From the NCBI GenBank assembly GCA_023846275.1, contig CM043875.1, forward strand, positions 5,902,626 to 5,966,625: a stretch of 64,000 nt of DNA, in the 5' to 3' direction. Both the position numbers and the translations under genes were made by a program. Positions within the stretch are counted from its first letter, which is position 1, and each line of letters starts with the position of its first letter. Origin of the DNA: Vanilla planifolia. Taxonomy: Eukaryota; Streptophyta; Magnoliopsida; Asparagales; Orchidaceae. Below are positions 24,133 through 37,238 of the stretch, piece by piece. Under the pieces are notes generated by a model. It was not told the origin of the DNA, ran no database searches, and saw only the letters and a program-made list of their open reading frames with translations.

Positions 24133-26929
24133 GGATACCGGATCCCAAGAAATCGCGCAACTATCGCTTCCGATGATCTTCCACTGGCCACCAGTGTTCT
24201 ACACTGCCGAAACCTAACGGAAGGGTCCAAGCTGCAAGGCGGTGAGGACCGCCGTTATATCGCTAAAAATGATAAATATTATTTATTAGGTAGATTATAC
24301 TAATAACTTTATGGGTAAAATTTAATTATCTTTAATCAAAGGAACATGCACTAAAATAGAAATTACATAATTAGTAGTACTAAGAAGTAGGAAGTCTTAC
24401 TTAAAGCATCATTTTCCTCGGTATGAATCTAATATAAATTCATCAAAGAGATTTAAATAGTGATTGATTTATTATTATTTAGGTAATATTAATATAGCAT
24501 CTTTAGATAGCTAAATTTATCAAAATCATTATTTTATATTTAATTTTAAATTTTGGATATTATTTATGTTAGTTAACTTTGACAAAGGATTAGATTCTTA
24601 AAAAAGAAGTAAATATAAAAATATGAAATATTAAAGTTTAGAAACCTATCAATATCAAATTTATCAAAATCAGTCAAAATTCTAACTTAAAGAAAATAAT
24701 ATTTATATATTCATATCTTTAAAATTATAAAATAAAAAATTATTAAAAATATTAAATAGTATTAAAAATTTATGAGATTTTATGACATAGAAGACTTATA
24801 AAGTAAGCTATTTGAAACAAGTTTTTACAAATTGTTTAAATAAAAAAATGTAAAGAGTTAGTAAAGAATTAGATTATAATTAAAAAATTATTAATTCTTA
24901 ATTCTCTCACACTAAATTGTATGCAATAGTGGCTAGAATAGAGAATTAATTCATTATTATTTCATATTTTCTTATATGCATTGAAATACAAAAAAAAAAA
25001 TTTTTTCCTAAAACTAGCATATGTTTATTTTTTAGAGGGGTTATATATGTGTAAGAAAAAAATGAGACCTTCCAAAAAAAATGTATCAAAAGGGAAGAAA
25101 ATATCCTTTTGAAGATAAAGAGAATTTAAAAAAGGCAGGCATCATGTATGATCTTTTGTATATGATTGATGCTTGTGTAGTAAAAACATGATTGTTTATT
25201 TTTTTATTTTTCCAATTCTCATAGTTGAGTTGCTATGCAAAATGCTTATAGCTATGATTATTCTAATCATGAATACTTGCATGCATTTTATACATATAGC
25301 ATATTGATAAAACATGAGCATAAAGGAACAAAAAAACTTACATGAAATACTATTTAATACATTAATATAATAAGTTTTTCCCAATATTTCAAAAAAAAAA
25401 AAAAAAAAGAGTAAACAAGGATTTATCAAACCAAAATGTATGAATTGATCAAGGCTAAATATCTAAGAAACAAGGCCACACATGGCTATCATATGAAAAT
25501 GGGATTGGCACCCTAAAATCCAAGAGAAATTATGTTAAGTAACAAGTTTTAGGAAATGTACAGCTTGAGTTGAATAAAGTTCACAAGGGGGCACCATATC
25601 TTGAGAGCATTGCCTTAAACACTTATATTTTTGAAGACATAAGTCAAGGTATACTAAATTAGTGTTCTAAAAAGTTGAAAATAGTCGAAGGAATTGATAA
25701 AATTTGAAAAAAAAAAAAGGTATGAGAAGATTGATCATAAAGAAATAAAATGAAATAAAGATGTCAAGAGACCCTTTTGAATTTAATAAAAAATTTGGAT
25801 GAAAATTTCTTTTGTGTTTTGTTATTCTTTATACATATAGTTGTGATGTTATAATATGCATTATATATTTATATGGTTGTAATATTATGCTTGGCTTTTA
25901 TATATCAACATGGTTGTGATATAGACCCAATATATAATGTGACATATTTTCTTTTTAGGTAGTAAGTATGCACACAATAGAATTATAAGAGAAAAGTGAG
26001 TGGAGATTGACGTCTAATAGTTTCTTTACTTTGATATCTATTTTATAAAATAATGTGTTAGGTTTTTATTATTAGTGTTAAATAATGTTGTTGTGATAAT
26101 GAAGATAAGGTCCTAGGTTAGTTTATTCATTTATTTTGTTACAAATATTGTAACAAGAGTTGGACATTATTATGCAAAAATTATGATTTGATTTTTATTA
26201 TTTAGTATTGTGGCATCCCATTGTCCCACCAACCTTTTTGAAACCCAATTTTTTAAAATCAAATCACATTAATTAAATTTGTGAAAGAATATAAATATCT
26301 CATTATCTTTAAAATAGAGTTTTTTTAGAAAATAATATTAGTTATCCTTTTTTGAAATTTTTAAAAATTATTTATTATTTATTTTAATTTTTTGATTGAT
26401 TTTAATAATAAAATTAAATTATTTCTAAATTTACAAAAATATCTAATCTTTTATTTTTTTTCATTTAAACATCTTTGATTTTAATAATTTTGGTACCCTT
26501 GAGTCCTAGATAAGTTATACTTATTTTTTTAAGTTTTTCTTCCTTATTTTAGGAATAATATTATTATCTAATGCATAATTTTTTTTTTAAAATTAATTAT
26601 TTATAAAATATTCTAAAAATTATAAAATAACCATCTAACTTAATTATTTACTTTCAATGATATTTATAATTTTTTCTTTTAGTTCTTTAAATCTTAGAAT
26701 GTTACAAGTACTTAACACAAATATTATTTGACATTATATAAATAAAAAAATAATTTATAATGATAAAGGTAGGAAAAATTAATGTAGTGCAATATGAGCA
26801 TTATAATGTAGTATAAGAGCCAACCTTACTAATAGCTCCACATCAAGATAATTAAATTTGTTAGAATTTAGATTATGAGAATCGTTACTAAATATTAAAG
26901 AATAAATTGTCATCACCTCAAATTTTTAA
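24133..26929. other. AT-rich intergenic region upstream of the mitochondrial-protein gene
   Basis: The first 130 bp are GC-richer and are presumably the promoter and 5' UTR of the minus-strand gene. No TATA box stands out. The rest is AT-rich, with poly-A/T runs and no gene. Confidence 0.5.
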
Positions 26930-28750
26930 GGTACAAAAAGATATCAAGCTTATAGTGATCATTTTTACAAGGGTTGTGCTATGTGTTGATATAAAATAAA
27001 AATTGATTTTCATCTGAATAGTTTAAATCATATGAAAAAAATTATTTTATAAATGGTTTGGAATGAACAATTATTATATTGCTTTAAAGATTTGGTAGCA
27101 TTAATTATGTAAAGTCAAGTGTAAAGTTTTTACTAATTATCAGAGTTTGAAATATATTTTCAATAACAAAATATAAATTTGTAATAGATAACATTGTTTG
27201 AGAAGGAAGTGTTAGTAGCATAAAAAATAAAGAAATCATTAATCTTTAAAAAATATTTTGTAGTTAGAGTCAAACATTAAAGGGAATAAAACATTATTAT
27301 TAATTTATTAGTAAGATTGGATTAGTTAAAGTCTATAAAGAGGATGAAGTTGAGGATTCAGAGTTACAAAAGTTGCTTTAAAAAATAAGAAGGGGTGAGA
27401 ATCTAAGTTTAAAAATGATTAGATTAAAGAGTTTAGATTTGAAAATAGATTGTGTATGCCTAATTATCAACAACTAGGAGAATTATTATCAAAAGAAGTA
27501 CATATTCAAAATATTTTACTTACTATAGAAGAAATAAGATATATCAAAGGGTGAAACATGAATATTTATGTCTAAGAATAAAAGGAGATATTTCAAACTA
27601 AGTTAGAAGATGTTTAATTTGTCAAAAAGTTAAAGAAAAAAAAAATAAAAACTAGGTTAGTTATTATAACTTTTACCAATACCTAAGTAAAAATAGGAAG
27701 AGATTATTATGAATTTTGTAGTAGATTTACTTTGATCACAAACTGATTAGGATTCAATATCATGATTGTGAATAAATTAATCAAATTAGCCAAATTTTTT
27801 GGTTATTAAAATAAGTTACTAGGTAGAAAGGTTAATTCAAATTTATATAAATCAAATTATAAAATTATATGATGTATCAAAGACAATAACAACAAATAAA
27901 GACCCTAAATTTACTTCTCATTTTTAAAAAAAATTATATCAAGCATTTGGTATAAATTTATAATTTAGTATAACTTTTTATCTCAGAAAAGGTGGTTAGA
28001 TAAAAAGAATAATTAAAATTTTAGAGGATTTGTTGAGGTTATATGTTTCAATTGTAGAGGTAATTTGAAAAGTTGTTTATCATTAGTTCAATTTATATAT
28101 GTATAATTGTTATTATTTTAGTATTAAAATGACACCATATGAGGTCATATATGGGAGAAAATATCAATTACCATTATGTTGAAATAAAGGAAAGAATCAT
28201 ATTTGGTCTTGAATTTTTTACAAAGCTACATAAAAAGATCAAGTTATTTAGAACATATTAGAGGTAGCTTAAAGTAGACAAAAAACTATTTTGATATTAA
28301 ACATCAATCAAATGAATACCAAGAGGGTAATCATGTGTTTACAAAAGTTAGTCCAATAAAGAGTATATTAAGATTTATAAGGGTTGGAAAATTGAGGCCT
28401 AAGTTTATTGGTCTATTTCAAATTCTAGAAAAATTAGACAAGTGGCAAACCAAAGTACTTTACCTCCATAATTATCAAGAATTCACAATATATTTCATAT
28501 TTCATTCTTAAAAATATACATTCTAGATCCTTCTCATATAATTAATTATACTCATTAAGACATTAAAATTTAACCATATTTGAAATATTTACAAATACTA
28601 GTACAAATCATGGATAGAAACAAGAAGTAAGAAATAAATTTTATAGAAAGTTCAAATAGAAAGAGAAACCACCTAAGTAGAATCTAATTTGTTTAATTAG
28701 TATCCAAAAATTTTCTAAATTTTGGGATAAAGGTTTTATAAGGATGAAAA
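26930..28750 (+). pseudogene. Decayed Ty3/gypsy pol (RNase H, integrase, chromodomain-like tail)
   Basis: On the + strand the remains run in the correct order. RNase H pieces come first (YSDHFYKGC near 26940; TNYQSLKYIF near 27140). The integrase zinc-finger end follows (RCLICQKVKE near 27610), then the integrase core and an LRFIRVGKLRPKFIGLFQIL stretch (about 28370-28430). Next is an IHNIFHISFLK segment (about 28480-28510) and a weak chromodomain-like tail. Many stops and frameshifts are present. It resembles the young element at 43318-53879 in domain order and motif style. Confidence 0.75.
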
Positions 28751-28753
28751 TTA

Positions 28754-30560
28754 TGACAATCTAAAATTTTGTCATGTATAATATATTATAAATAATGAAA
28801 TTAATCTAATATGATTATAATTTTGTATGCTTTGATATAATAATATAATTCTATAAAGATATGATATTTATTGATTAAAATATTTTTATTATAGTATGAT
28901 CTTTGGGGAATGTTATAATTTCAATCAAAGTTAAAAATTCTTTTAGAGTATACAAAGAACTCTTTAAGAGAAAATCAATGATATTGAGTTTATAATTTTT
29001 TAAAACTATAGATAAATATTTATGAATTTTCAAAGAAAAATAATTTAAAGATAATATTTTCAATTTCAAGGATAAATTTATAATTTTACAAATTTCTTTT
29101 ATCTAAACTACCTCTACATTTATTTAAAAAGAAGTTGATGTTGGGTATGAAGCAATAAGCAAGGGATATAAGAAGGGCTAGAGAGATAAGAAGAGAAGGG
29201 TTGAAAAAGAGGGAGCTTATGCAAGGAAAAGAGTTAAGAGAAAGAAGTGAGATTGTAGAGTGATTAAGAACTAGTTGTTATAACCTAGGGAGGAGTATAG
29301 ATGCTAAAAAGAGAAGAAGTGGAGTAATTGAAAGCTAGTTCAATAGTAAACAAAGAGGAACTATGCAATTCAATGAAAGTAAGAGTCTTATTTGTATTCT
29401 TTAATCTAGTTCCACTCATTTTTATGGAAAATTAGGAGGGTTGAAGATGTTGTAAGAGTTATACTCAATGTGAGAAAGATTTTAGGAAGTTGGAGTTGAT
29501 TTGAGTGGAAACTAAAAAGATTTGGAAGGAGATTATTACTATTTAAGAAGGATCATATAATACGATGAGTCAAATAATATTAAATTATTTGCTTAAGTTA
29601 GTTTGGAGCAAATGATTAAATAAATCCATTAAGGCATCGTGCAAGTATTCTTAGGTTTATCAAACTATACAATGTGTTATAAGTTTTTCAGTATTGGATA
29701 GATTGATGGATCACATTGTAGGATGAGTTTGGTCATATGATATTATAATTAGCAAATAAAGTACAGTAAGTTCAGATGGGAGGAACTATAAGAATTATAT
29801 AGTACGATGTGTTCAGCTGTAATATATGATATTTTAGCAAAATAAAAAATAAGGAGGATTTATAAGATTTTTGAAACTTAGAAAAATATTAAATATTGAT
29901 ATTATCAATATTATATAATAATCTATTTTTATATATACATTCTATTACAGGAAACCTAGAAGAGGAGATAAGAGGATAATAAAATTTTATTTTAAACTTA
30001 GCAAGTTAATTTGATAACTATAATGTAAATATAATCATACATTTATTTATATTTTTAATTAATTCAATTTATGATTATTTTATTGGTTTTGGACACCTTT
30101 ATATAGCATGGTTATTTAGCATCTTATTTATACTAAATAATACACAATATTAAGGGTGAAACTAGAATGAAATATATGACATGCCAATAATGACATATGA
30201 TGCATTGATACATCAGAGTGAGCCATAAGAAAAGGTGGTATGTAAGACTAATGTAAGTTAAGCCTAAGAGGAATGTATGGAATATAATTAATGACTAATA
30301 GTACATTGGGTTCATAAGTGCAAATCATAAGATATGGATGTTAAGCAAGGTAAAGAAAGGTGAAGCCAATGAAAATATATAGTACATTAATAATCACACA
30401 TAATATTTTAAGATTAAAAAGGCTAAACCCAAGGGGAATGTATAATACATCTTAAATATCACATGGTATAATTATGATCCATAGTAATGACTTGATCTGC
30501 CAATGGACTGGAATGTACTTCCTACATGGCTTCTCTTTTAGTTTGATTTCTTTAATGCAC
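28754..30560 (+). repeat. Probable 3' LTR of the decayed gypsy element
   Basis: Directly after the pol relic the sequence begins TGACAATCTAAAATTTTGTC, where an LTR starting with TG is expected. It shares with the reverse complement of about 43030-43100 the stretch around 'tcaatgatattgagttt' (28975). The right end is not defined. It contains several copies of a GATCATA-type motif also found in other presumed LTRs. Confidence 0.4.
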
Positions 30561-30589
30561 CATTATCATGAGAATAATTTTATTTCTTA

Positions 30590-31600
30590 ATATTTTTCTT
30601 ACTTTGTAGGATTCTAATCAACTACTTCTAATAAGACATGTCAGGTTGGACCTTAATTTCTTTCGAATCATATTGAATGATGTGAAATAGATTAAGTATA
30701 CATCTTCTTAACGAAGATATATAAAAAATATTGTGTATACCTAAAATTTGAGAAGGCAATGCTATGTTATAGGCAAAAAATCCCACTTTTTATAGTATAT
30801 AGAAATGTCTAATAAATTTGGATTTCAATTTGCTTGGTCCACCAAATTTGATCACCATTTTTTGGGGACTTTAAGAAAACATGCTCTCCTTTCATGAACT
30901 CAACATTTTTATGTTTTCATTGAAGTATTTCTTTTGTTGATTTTTAGTAGTCTAAATCTTATCTTTATCATTTTTTGGGTGGCCTCACCAACAAACTCAA
31001 TTATGATTAATTTTTTCTCTTTACCTTCAAACCAACATAGAAGATATAAACACTTTTATTTATATAAAACTTCATAAAGAGCCATGCCAATAGTAGTATG
31101 AAAATTATTATTATATGAAAACTCTATCAAACGTAGGTGATATTCTCAATTACCTCCAAAATCTAGTACACAGAGTTGTATCAGATCCTCAAGTATTTTG
31201 ATTGTCCTCTTTGTCTATTCATTATCTTGAGGGTAAAGTTGTATTAAATCTTAGCTAAGTTCTAAAACCTTTATACACTTTCTCCAAAGTTTGGAGCTAA
31301 ATTTGGGATCATTGTTAGAGATAAGTATTTTTGGATTACTATGCAATCTCTTAATCTGTTACACATACTGCTAGTTTAATTTTTTTTGTAGAATAAGTAA
31401 TCTTGATTGTAAAAAAGTATATAGACTTTGTCAATTTATCTATAATTACATAAGAAAAATCATTTATTGTAGGAATCTGGGTAATCCAATAATGTAATAC
31501 ATAACTATACATTCCCATTTCTATGCTAAAATAAGCAAGGTAATAAAGCATTAGGCCTTTGTTACCTCTTAACTTATTGGCACACTATATTTTTTAACTA
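30590..31600 (-). pseudogene. Decayed Ty3/gypsy integrase
   Basis: On the - strand: DKLTKSIYFF (catalytic Asp region, about 31430); a relic of the HPQTDGQ..R motif with TKRTIKILEDLIQLCVLDF (about 31200); EFSYNNNFHTTIGMALYEVLY (about 31100); GPSKLKSKFI (about 30830); and IHNIFYISSLRR (about 30710). Stops interrupt it. It is a separate copy from the one at 33400-35570 because both carry the same integrase segments. Confidence 0.75.
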
Positions 31601-32986
31601 AATACTATGTTTTCTAACTATATATTTACTCAACCTAGCCTTCTTTTATGGTTCGAACCTTAACCCTCTAAGGTCTTTTAATTAAAAACCAAAGGTCACC
31701 CATCTTTAAAAGTCATCTAGGTTCTTTTAAGGGTCAAAATCGTACCTCCAATGACTTAGCTAAGTCATTGTTTACTTCTTGAGCAAACTTGAGGCAAAGG
31801 GATGCTCATATATAACATAATCTATGGTTTTGCTTTAATTTTAAGTATTTTGAAATGGTTTATGGCTTAGTTTAAGAAGTAAAATATGTTACATAACCTT
31901 TTATATATTTTTTTAGGATTTGACAATATTTACACATCCTCATAATGTCATGTTATCAACTAAATTTGTGAAATGATTCAAACACAACATTAGTGCCTCA
32001 AATCAAAATTTGTATTTTAAACAATTAGGATCATACAAAAAGCATGACATCAAGTCTCAATTTTGTTCATTACTTGGTTCATCATATCATAAAAGTTATG
32101 AATAAGCAAGTATAAACATTGCATATAATCTATTATATTATACATTCATTCTTCTCAAAACAAATAAAAATTTTATTAGAAATCTTAAATAAACAGTTTG
32201 ACAAAATTTTTAGTATTTATCACGATACTCCATACTTAATCAACCAACAAGTCATAGAATTTAGCATGGTATTCAACTTGATCTATATGAAAATGTCTCA
32301 GTTAAAAGATATTACATCATTAATTTACTATTTTATATTCAAATTTAATATATATTTATAATCTAAAAAAATATAATATAACATAATATCATGAATTCTA
32401 TATTTTATTTAAATGTATAATGTTAAAATAATTTTTTTTATCTTGGTTCCTTTAGAGATGTTACATGAAAAATAAAGATAATTGATCATTTTGATGGCTA
32501 AACAATTTTGTCGTAAACTTGGGTAGAAAGAATTCTCTCATTCTCAATCAACATTTATGAAAAAGAAGGACTAGTTATCAAGATTTTTCATAGTTTCACA
32601 AGCATTTAGCAAAGTAATTCATTTTTATCTTGTTTAAATCTTACCAAGGTTTAATCTATCAACTCAATGGTCATCCTATTTGGGTAAACTCATGTAGAAG
32701 ATTTCTCTTTAATTAGATACTTTCTTACTTTCAAACTTGAGCCCTCAAAGTTCTTCTTCCTTATGACTTGCCTCTTTAAACCAAAGATTTATCTTAAGAT
32801 GATCTAGTTTTAGTTTTGTGTAGCCTGGCTCAAGCTTTTAAATTAAGCCTCACTTAATCCACTTTTTGTGGCTAGCCAAATCTAATTCCTAAAGACTAAG
32901 AATCTAAGAAAAATTTAGCTAATAAATATATTCATTTATTATTCTTCTTTCTTTTATATTTATTCTTCTTTAAATATTTATCAGTG

Positions 32987-33051
<65 letters not shown>

Positions 33052-33399
33052 CTTTTCTTTTTAATTTCTTCATTTTCAACTATCACTCGTTTTTAAGAAT
33101 CTTATCTATATCTATTCATGTAATCATAACTAGATAATAATTTTTATGATAGATAAAGATAATAACATAAATAAAATAGTGAGCTCATTTTTAAAATTAA
33201 ATTAAGTCTTTCCATTCAACCATACTTCTAATTTAATTTTTAAATTTTAATTTACAAAATAAAACATATCTTGATCAAATAATTTAATAATAATATGACA
33301 AAAAATATTAGATATAATATTCATCTCACTTGAATTTATATTTTGTCTCAAAATATGTGAAATAGTTTTGACCATTTGTATTGCTTTTTAGTCTCAACT
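31601..33399. other. AT-rich region between two gypsy relics
   Basis: No gene is recognised. It contains a 60-bp (AT)n run at 32989-33048. It is probably LTR or flanking DNA of the neighbouring relics. Confidence 0.4.
32989..33048. repeat. (AT)n microsatellite
   Basis: 60 bp of perfect alternating AT, about 30 repeats. Confidence 0.95.
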
Positions 33400-35570
33400 T
33401 TCTAAGTAGCTTCATGCTCTTCTTAATCTCTCTAGAGGACTTCAATCATAAGAAATTTCTTATTTTGTAATTATATAGCACCAAACTCTTAAATAAACAC
33501 TGGTTGCTCCTTCTATGATGCATACGGCTATAATTAAAGATTTTCAAGATCTCTCTCAAGTTTATTTGATGGTTTTAGAATATATTTCTTCAAATTAGAC
33601 AAATAAAAAACAATATGTATTCCTATCAATCTCTTAGTTAACTTTAGCCTATAAGTTATTGACCCAATTTTCTTCATAATAAGATAAGGTCTATTAGATC
33701 TAAGCCATAATTTAGCTTTTACAAATCTAATTAATCCATGCATAGGATTGACATTAAGTATACCTGATCATCAACTTTAAAATTAATAGCTCTATATTTA
33801 TTATCAAAATATTACTTTTGATAATCTTGAATTATTTATAGCCTTTCATGTAATCTATGCACCTCCTTTATAATCTCCTTCATAATCTAGGGTCCAAAAG
33901 TTTACTAGGTGTTGCTAACAATCCAACATAAGAGACATTTACAATGTCAACCATAAAAGGCATCATATTATGTCATACCAATAATTGATTGATAGCTATT
34001 ATTATACACAGAATTTATCAATGATAATTATTTGAACCAATCAGTGAAGTAAAATTATACACCTAGTCTTAGGAGACAATCCAAGATTTGAATAGTCCTC
34101 TTACATTGAACATAAGTCTGAGGATGGTAGGTAATGTTAAATTTTGAAGTCGTACCTTAGGTATGATGTACATGACTTCAAAACTAGAAAGTAAAATTTG
34201 CATTTCTATCATAAATAATTGCTTTAGGTACTCCGTGTAGTCATACTATTGTTAAACATATAACTCAACTAGCTTACCTGTTGAATCAGTCTTTTTTAAC
34301 CAAGAAATGAATTGGATTAATTAATCAATCCATCATCACCTAAATCATATCATAACTATGTTTCATATTTTGTAGACTTGAAACAAAGTTTATAATAACT
34401 TTTTCTTATTTTTTCTTTGGTGTGACCATATTCTAGTGCAAACTAATGAGCTTTTGAGGTTCTATTTAAACTTTTTGATAAGTTAAATATTTTTATATAT
34501 ATTAAGTCACATCTTTCTTTAACATTTTCTATCAAAATAAGGTCAAAGGTTCATGTACATTTTAGTCTCCCCTAAGTGTACTGTCAACTTATTATCATAA
34601 GCCTATTTTAGGATATTATTCTTAAACTATAATTTGGAGGAATACATCATCGACAATGACAGGTTAATATGCTATCCCTCAAGTAATTTTAGCCAAAAGC
34701 TTTGGATCCTTCTACTATAGTGACTTTAATTCATCCAACCAATCAACATGAATGGTGAGTTGAATCTGGCTAATAATGATTGTATTGCTAATTGTTCTTG
34801 AATCTGACTGAACTCAAACTCATGCTTTATATCTAATTTGTAAGCAAGCAAGCATGTAAGGATCAAATCTCAGCACAGAGCATTAGCCACTAAATCAACT
34901 TTACATATACAATATTTTATATCCAAATCTTAATTTTTTATGAGTTCCAACCAACGTCATTATCTTAGATTTAATTATCTTTAAGTGAGAATATAATTAA
35001 GATTCTTATGAACAATATAAAGCTCAATCAAAATCCCAAATAAATAATGGCATCAAAGTTTTAGGGCAACTGCCAAAATTGCCAATTCTAAGTCACGCAT
35101 CGGGTAATTGCATTCATGATCATGCAATTACATTGATGCGTAAGACATAACCCATCCCTTTTGCAAAAGTACAACCCTTAATCCAACAAGTGACACATTT
35201 TATGTATACCTAATAAGTCTCTACATCAGTATGGTCAAAATTAGAGCTAAACTTAATTTTTTCTTTTGCTCGATGAAGTTCTCTATGCACACTTGTTCGA
35301 TCATAAGAAAATTACCCATTTCTTTGTTAAATAGGTAAGTGGTGTTGTAATCTTGGAGAAATTTTTGACACTAACTTTTAGTAATATCTTACAAATCTTA
35401 TAAAATTGTGGATCTCAATCATCGTAGTGGGTCTTTGCCATTTAGTGATTACTCGCATTTTAGTAGGATCTATTGTAACTCCATTATCATTAATCACATG
35501 TCCTAGGAATGCCATTGAGTCTAGCCATAAAGAGCACTATGAAAGAACACTTTTATTATAGTAAAATTTT
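33400..35570 (-). pseudogene. Decayed Ty3/gypsy pol (RT end to integrase C-terminus)
   Basis: On the - strand it starts in the RT palm/connection (SLWLDSMAFLGHVI at about 35500, then DPTKMRVI..W.RP). Degraded RNase H follows, then the integrase core (LHGVPKAIIYDRNANF near 34210, YHPQTYVQCKRTIQILD near 34110, NSVYNNSYQSIIGMT near 34010). The best-preserved piece (33743-33534) is the integrase C-terminal GPY/F-like region (ITYRLKLTKRLIGIH..FYLSNLKKY). A faint chromodomain-like tail reaches about 33400. The upstream half of the element is missing; the break is at about 35570. Confidence 0.78.
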
Positions 35571-35647
35571 TTGATTTAATTGAAAGACTAAAAAAATAAA
35601 AAAACATCATAATGAATATAATTTAACTTAAATTACAACCATCATTT

Positions 35648-35653
35648 TTATTA
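35648..35653 (-). terminator. Possible polyadenylation signal of the CAD-family gene
   Basis: AATAAA on the - strand (TTTATT on +), about 110 bp after the stop codon at 35765. Confidence 0.35.
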
Positions 35654-35764
35654 ATCAGATAGTTCTTTGGCTAATGAAGGCTAAGGCACACCACGACACT
35701 TCAACGCGACCCTTAATCTGGGTTACAATAAACTTGAATTAACAGTACTTAGAAGGAAACCAAA

Positions 35765-37238
35765 CTAAGCAACACCATCGGCCGACGAAGCGCCGATGTC
35801 GATGACGAATCGGTAGCGGACGTCGTTCTTCGCAAGCCTTTCCATTGCCTCGTTGATCTGTTCCGCCTTCACCACCTCCACGTCGCAGGTTATGTTGTGC
35901 TTCCCGCAGAGATCCATCATCTCCTGCGTCTCCCTCATCCCACCTATCAAGCTCCCCACTACCTTCCTCCTCGCTGCTTGATTAATCATTTATTAATTAC
36001 ATGATCATATAAATAAGCTCAACTAATTAATTACCTTCTAAGAGCGGAAAGGACGGGAGGGGGAGGGGCTTCTCCGCCACGCCGACAAGCACCAAGGTTC
36101 CGCCCACCTTGAGCAGTTTGAGCAGCGAGCCGATCGGGTGCTGCGCCGAGACCGTGTCCAAGATGAAGTCCATGCTCTTCCTCGCCGCCTAACAAAGCCA
36201 ATCCATCAACTATGTGAGCAAATTAATGGAGATAAGATATAAACATAAATATTATTTTTAAATAAAAGGTTGCATGATTACAATCCCGCTAGAAAACTGT
36301 CATTTAATCTGGAATAAAGGACTTAATATATATATATTTTTAATTTTATACCTCCAGCTGTTCGTTGTTGGTGCTGACGATAAAGTCGTCGGCGCCGAGG
36401 CGGCGCAAGGCCTCCTCTTCCTTGGAGGCAGAAGTGCTGATGACGGTGACGCGGAGGCCGAAGGCCTTGCCCAGCTTGACGCCTACGTGGCCGAGGCCGC
36501 CAAGGCCGACGATGCCGAGGCGGCTTCCAGGGCGGTTCAGCATGCCGTGCTGCCTCATGGGACTGAACATAGTGATGCCGGCGCAGAGGAGTGGAGCGGC
36601 GGCGTCGAGGGGGAGGCCGTCGGGTATTCTGACTACGAAGCGACGGTGGGAGACGATCATGGTAGAGTAGCCGCCGTAGGTGAAGCTGCCGTCCCAGTAG
36701 ACGCCGCCGTAGGTGAGCTGCATGTCATCGCAGTAGTTCTCCTCGGAGGCCAAGCAGGAGTCGCACTTGAGGCAGGAAGCGGCGAGGCAGCCCACCCCGA
36801 CACGGTCTCCCAACTTGAACTCGCTTACCCTCTCTCCCACCTTGATCACCACGCCGGTTATCTCGTGCCTGGTTGATAAAACACGAGATATAACAGCTTT
36901 AAGATCAAAATGACCCAGAACCAAGCTCTTTTTACCCGGGCACAACAGGGTAGGTGGTGACTCCCCAGTCGTTCCTGGCATTGTGGAGGTCGGTGTGGCA
37001 GATCCCGCAGAAGAGGATCTTAATTGTGACGTCCTCAGGTCCATTCTCCCTGTTTCATGCCCAAATCCACGAGCATTTCAAAAAGGGAAGAAACAGGGTA
37101 TAAACAAGATCAAATGGAAGAATAACAAAACATGGATACATACCTTCTTTTGAAGACGAAGGGGGTTATCTTCCCCGTCGAGTTCCTTGCAGCCCATCCC
37201 TTCACTGTCTGGGTGTGGTTTGGGGTGCTTTCCGTCAT
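35765..37238 (-). CDS. Cinnamyl-alcohol-dehydrogenase-family NADP(H) oxidoreductase
   Basis: Zinc-dependent medium-chain dehydrogenase/reductase that interconverts alcohols and aldehydes. Family members act on cinnamyl aldehydes (lignin), mannitol or 8-hydroxygeraniol. Five exons: 37238-37144, 37049-36936, 36868-36352, 36188-36035 and 35973-35765. All introns are GT/AG and phases agree, giving 362 residues, the family's usual size. Motifs: FCGICHTDLH (catalytic zinc Cys), PGHEITG (catalytic zinc His, split by intron 2), structural zinc cysteines in C-x2-C-x2-C-x7-C (CLKCDSC...C), TYGGYS, LCAGIT, and the nucleotide fold GLGGLG followed by VISTSASK, which suits NADP(H). The C-terminus AMERLAKNDVRYRFVIDI is typical. 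The start is the Met of MTESTPNH, which precedes the conserved GWAARN. An in-frame Met further upstream is probably 5' UTR. No lesions are seen. The substrate cannot be deduced; it looks more like the mannitol-dehydrogenase/CAD-like branch than bona fide lignin CAD. Confidence 0.92.

Noticed and set aside
36274-36876. Plus-strand 200-residue frame over the CAD-family gene
   Set aside because: Low-complexity shadow opposite the NADP-binding exon.
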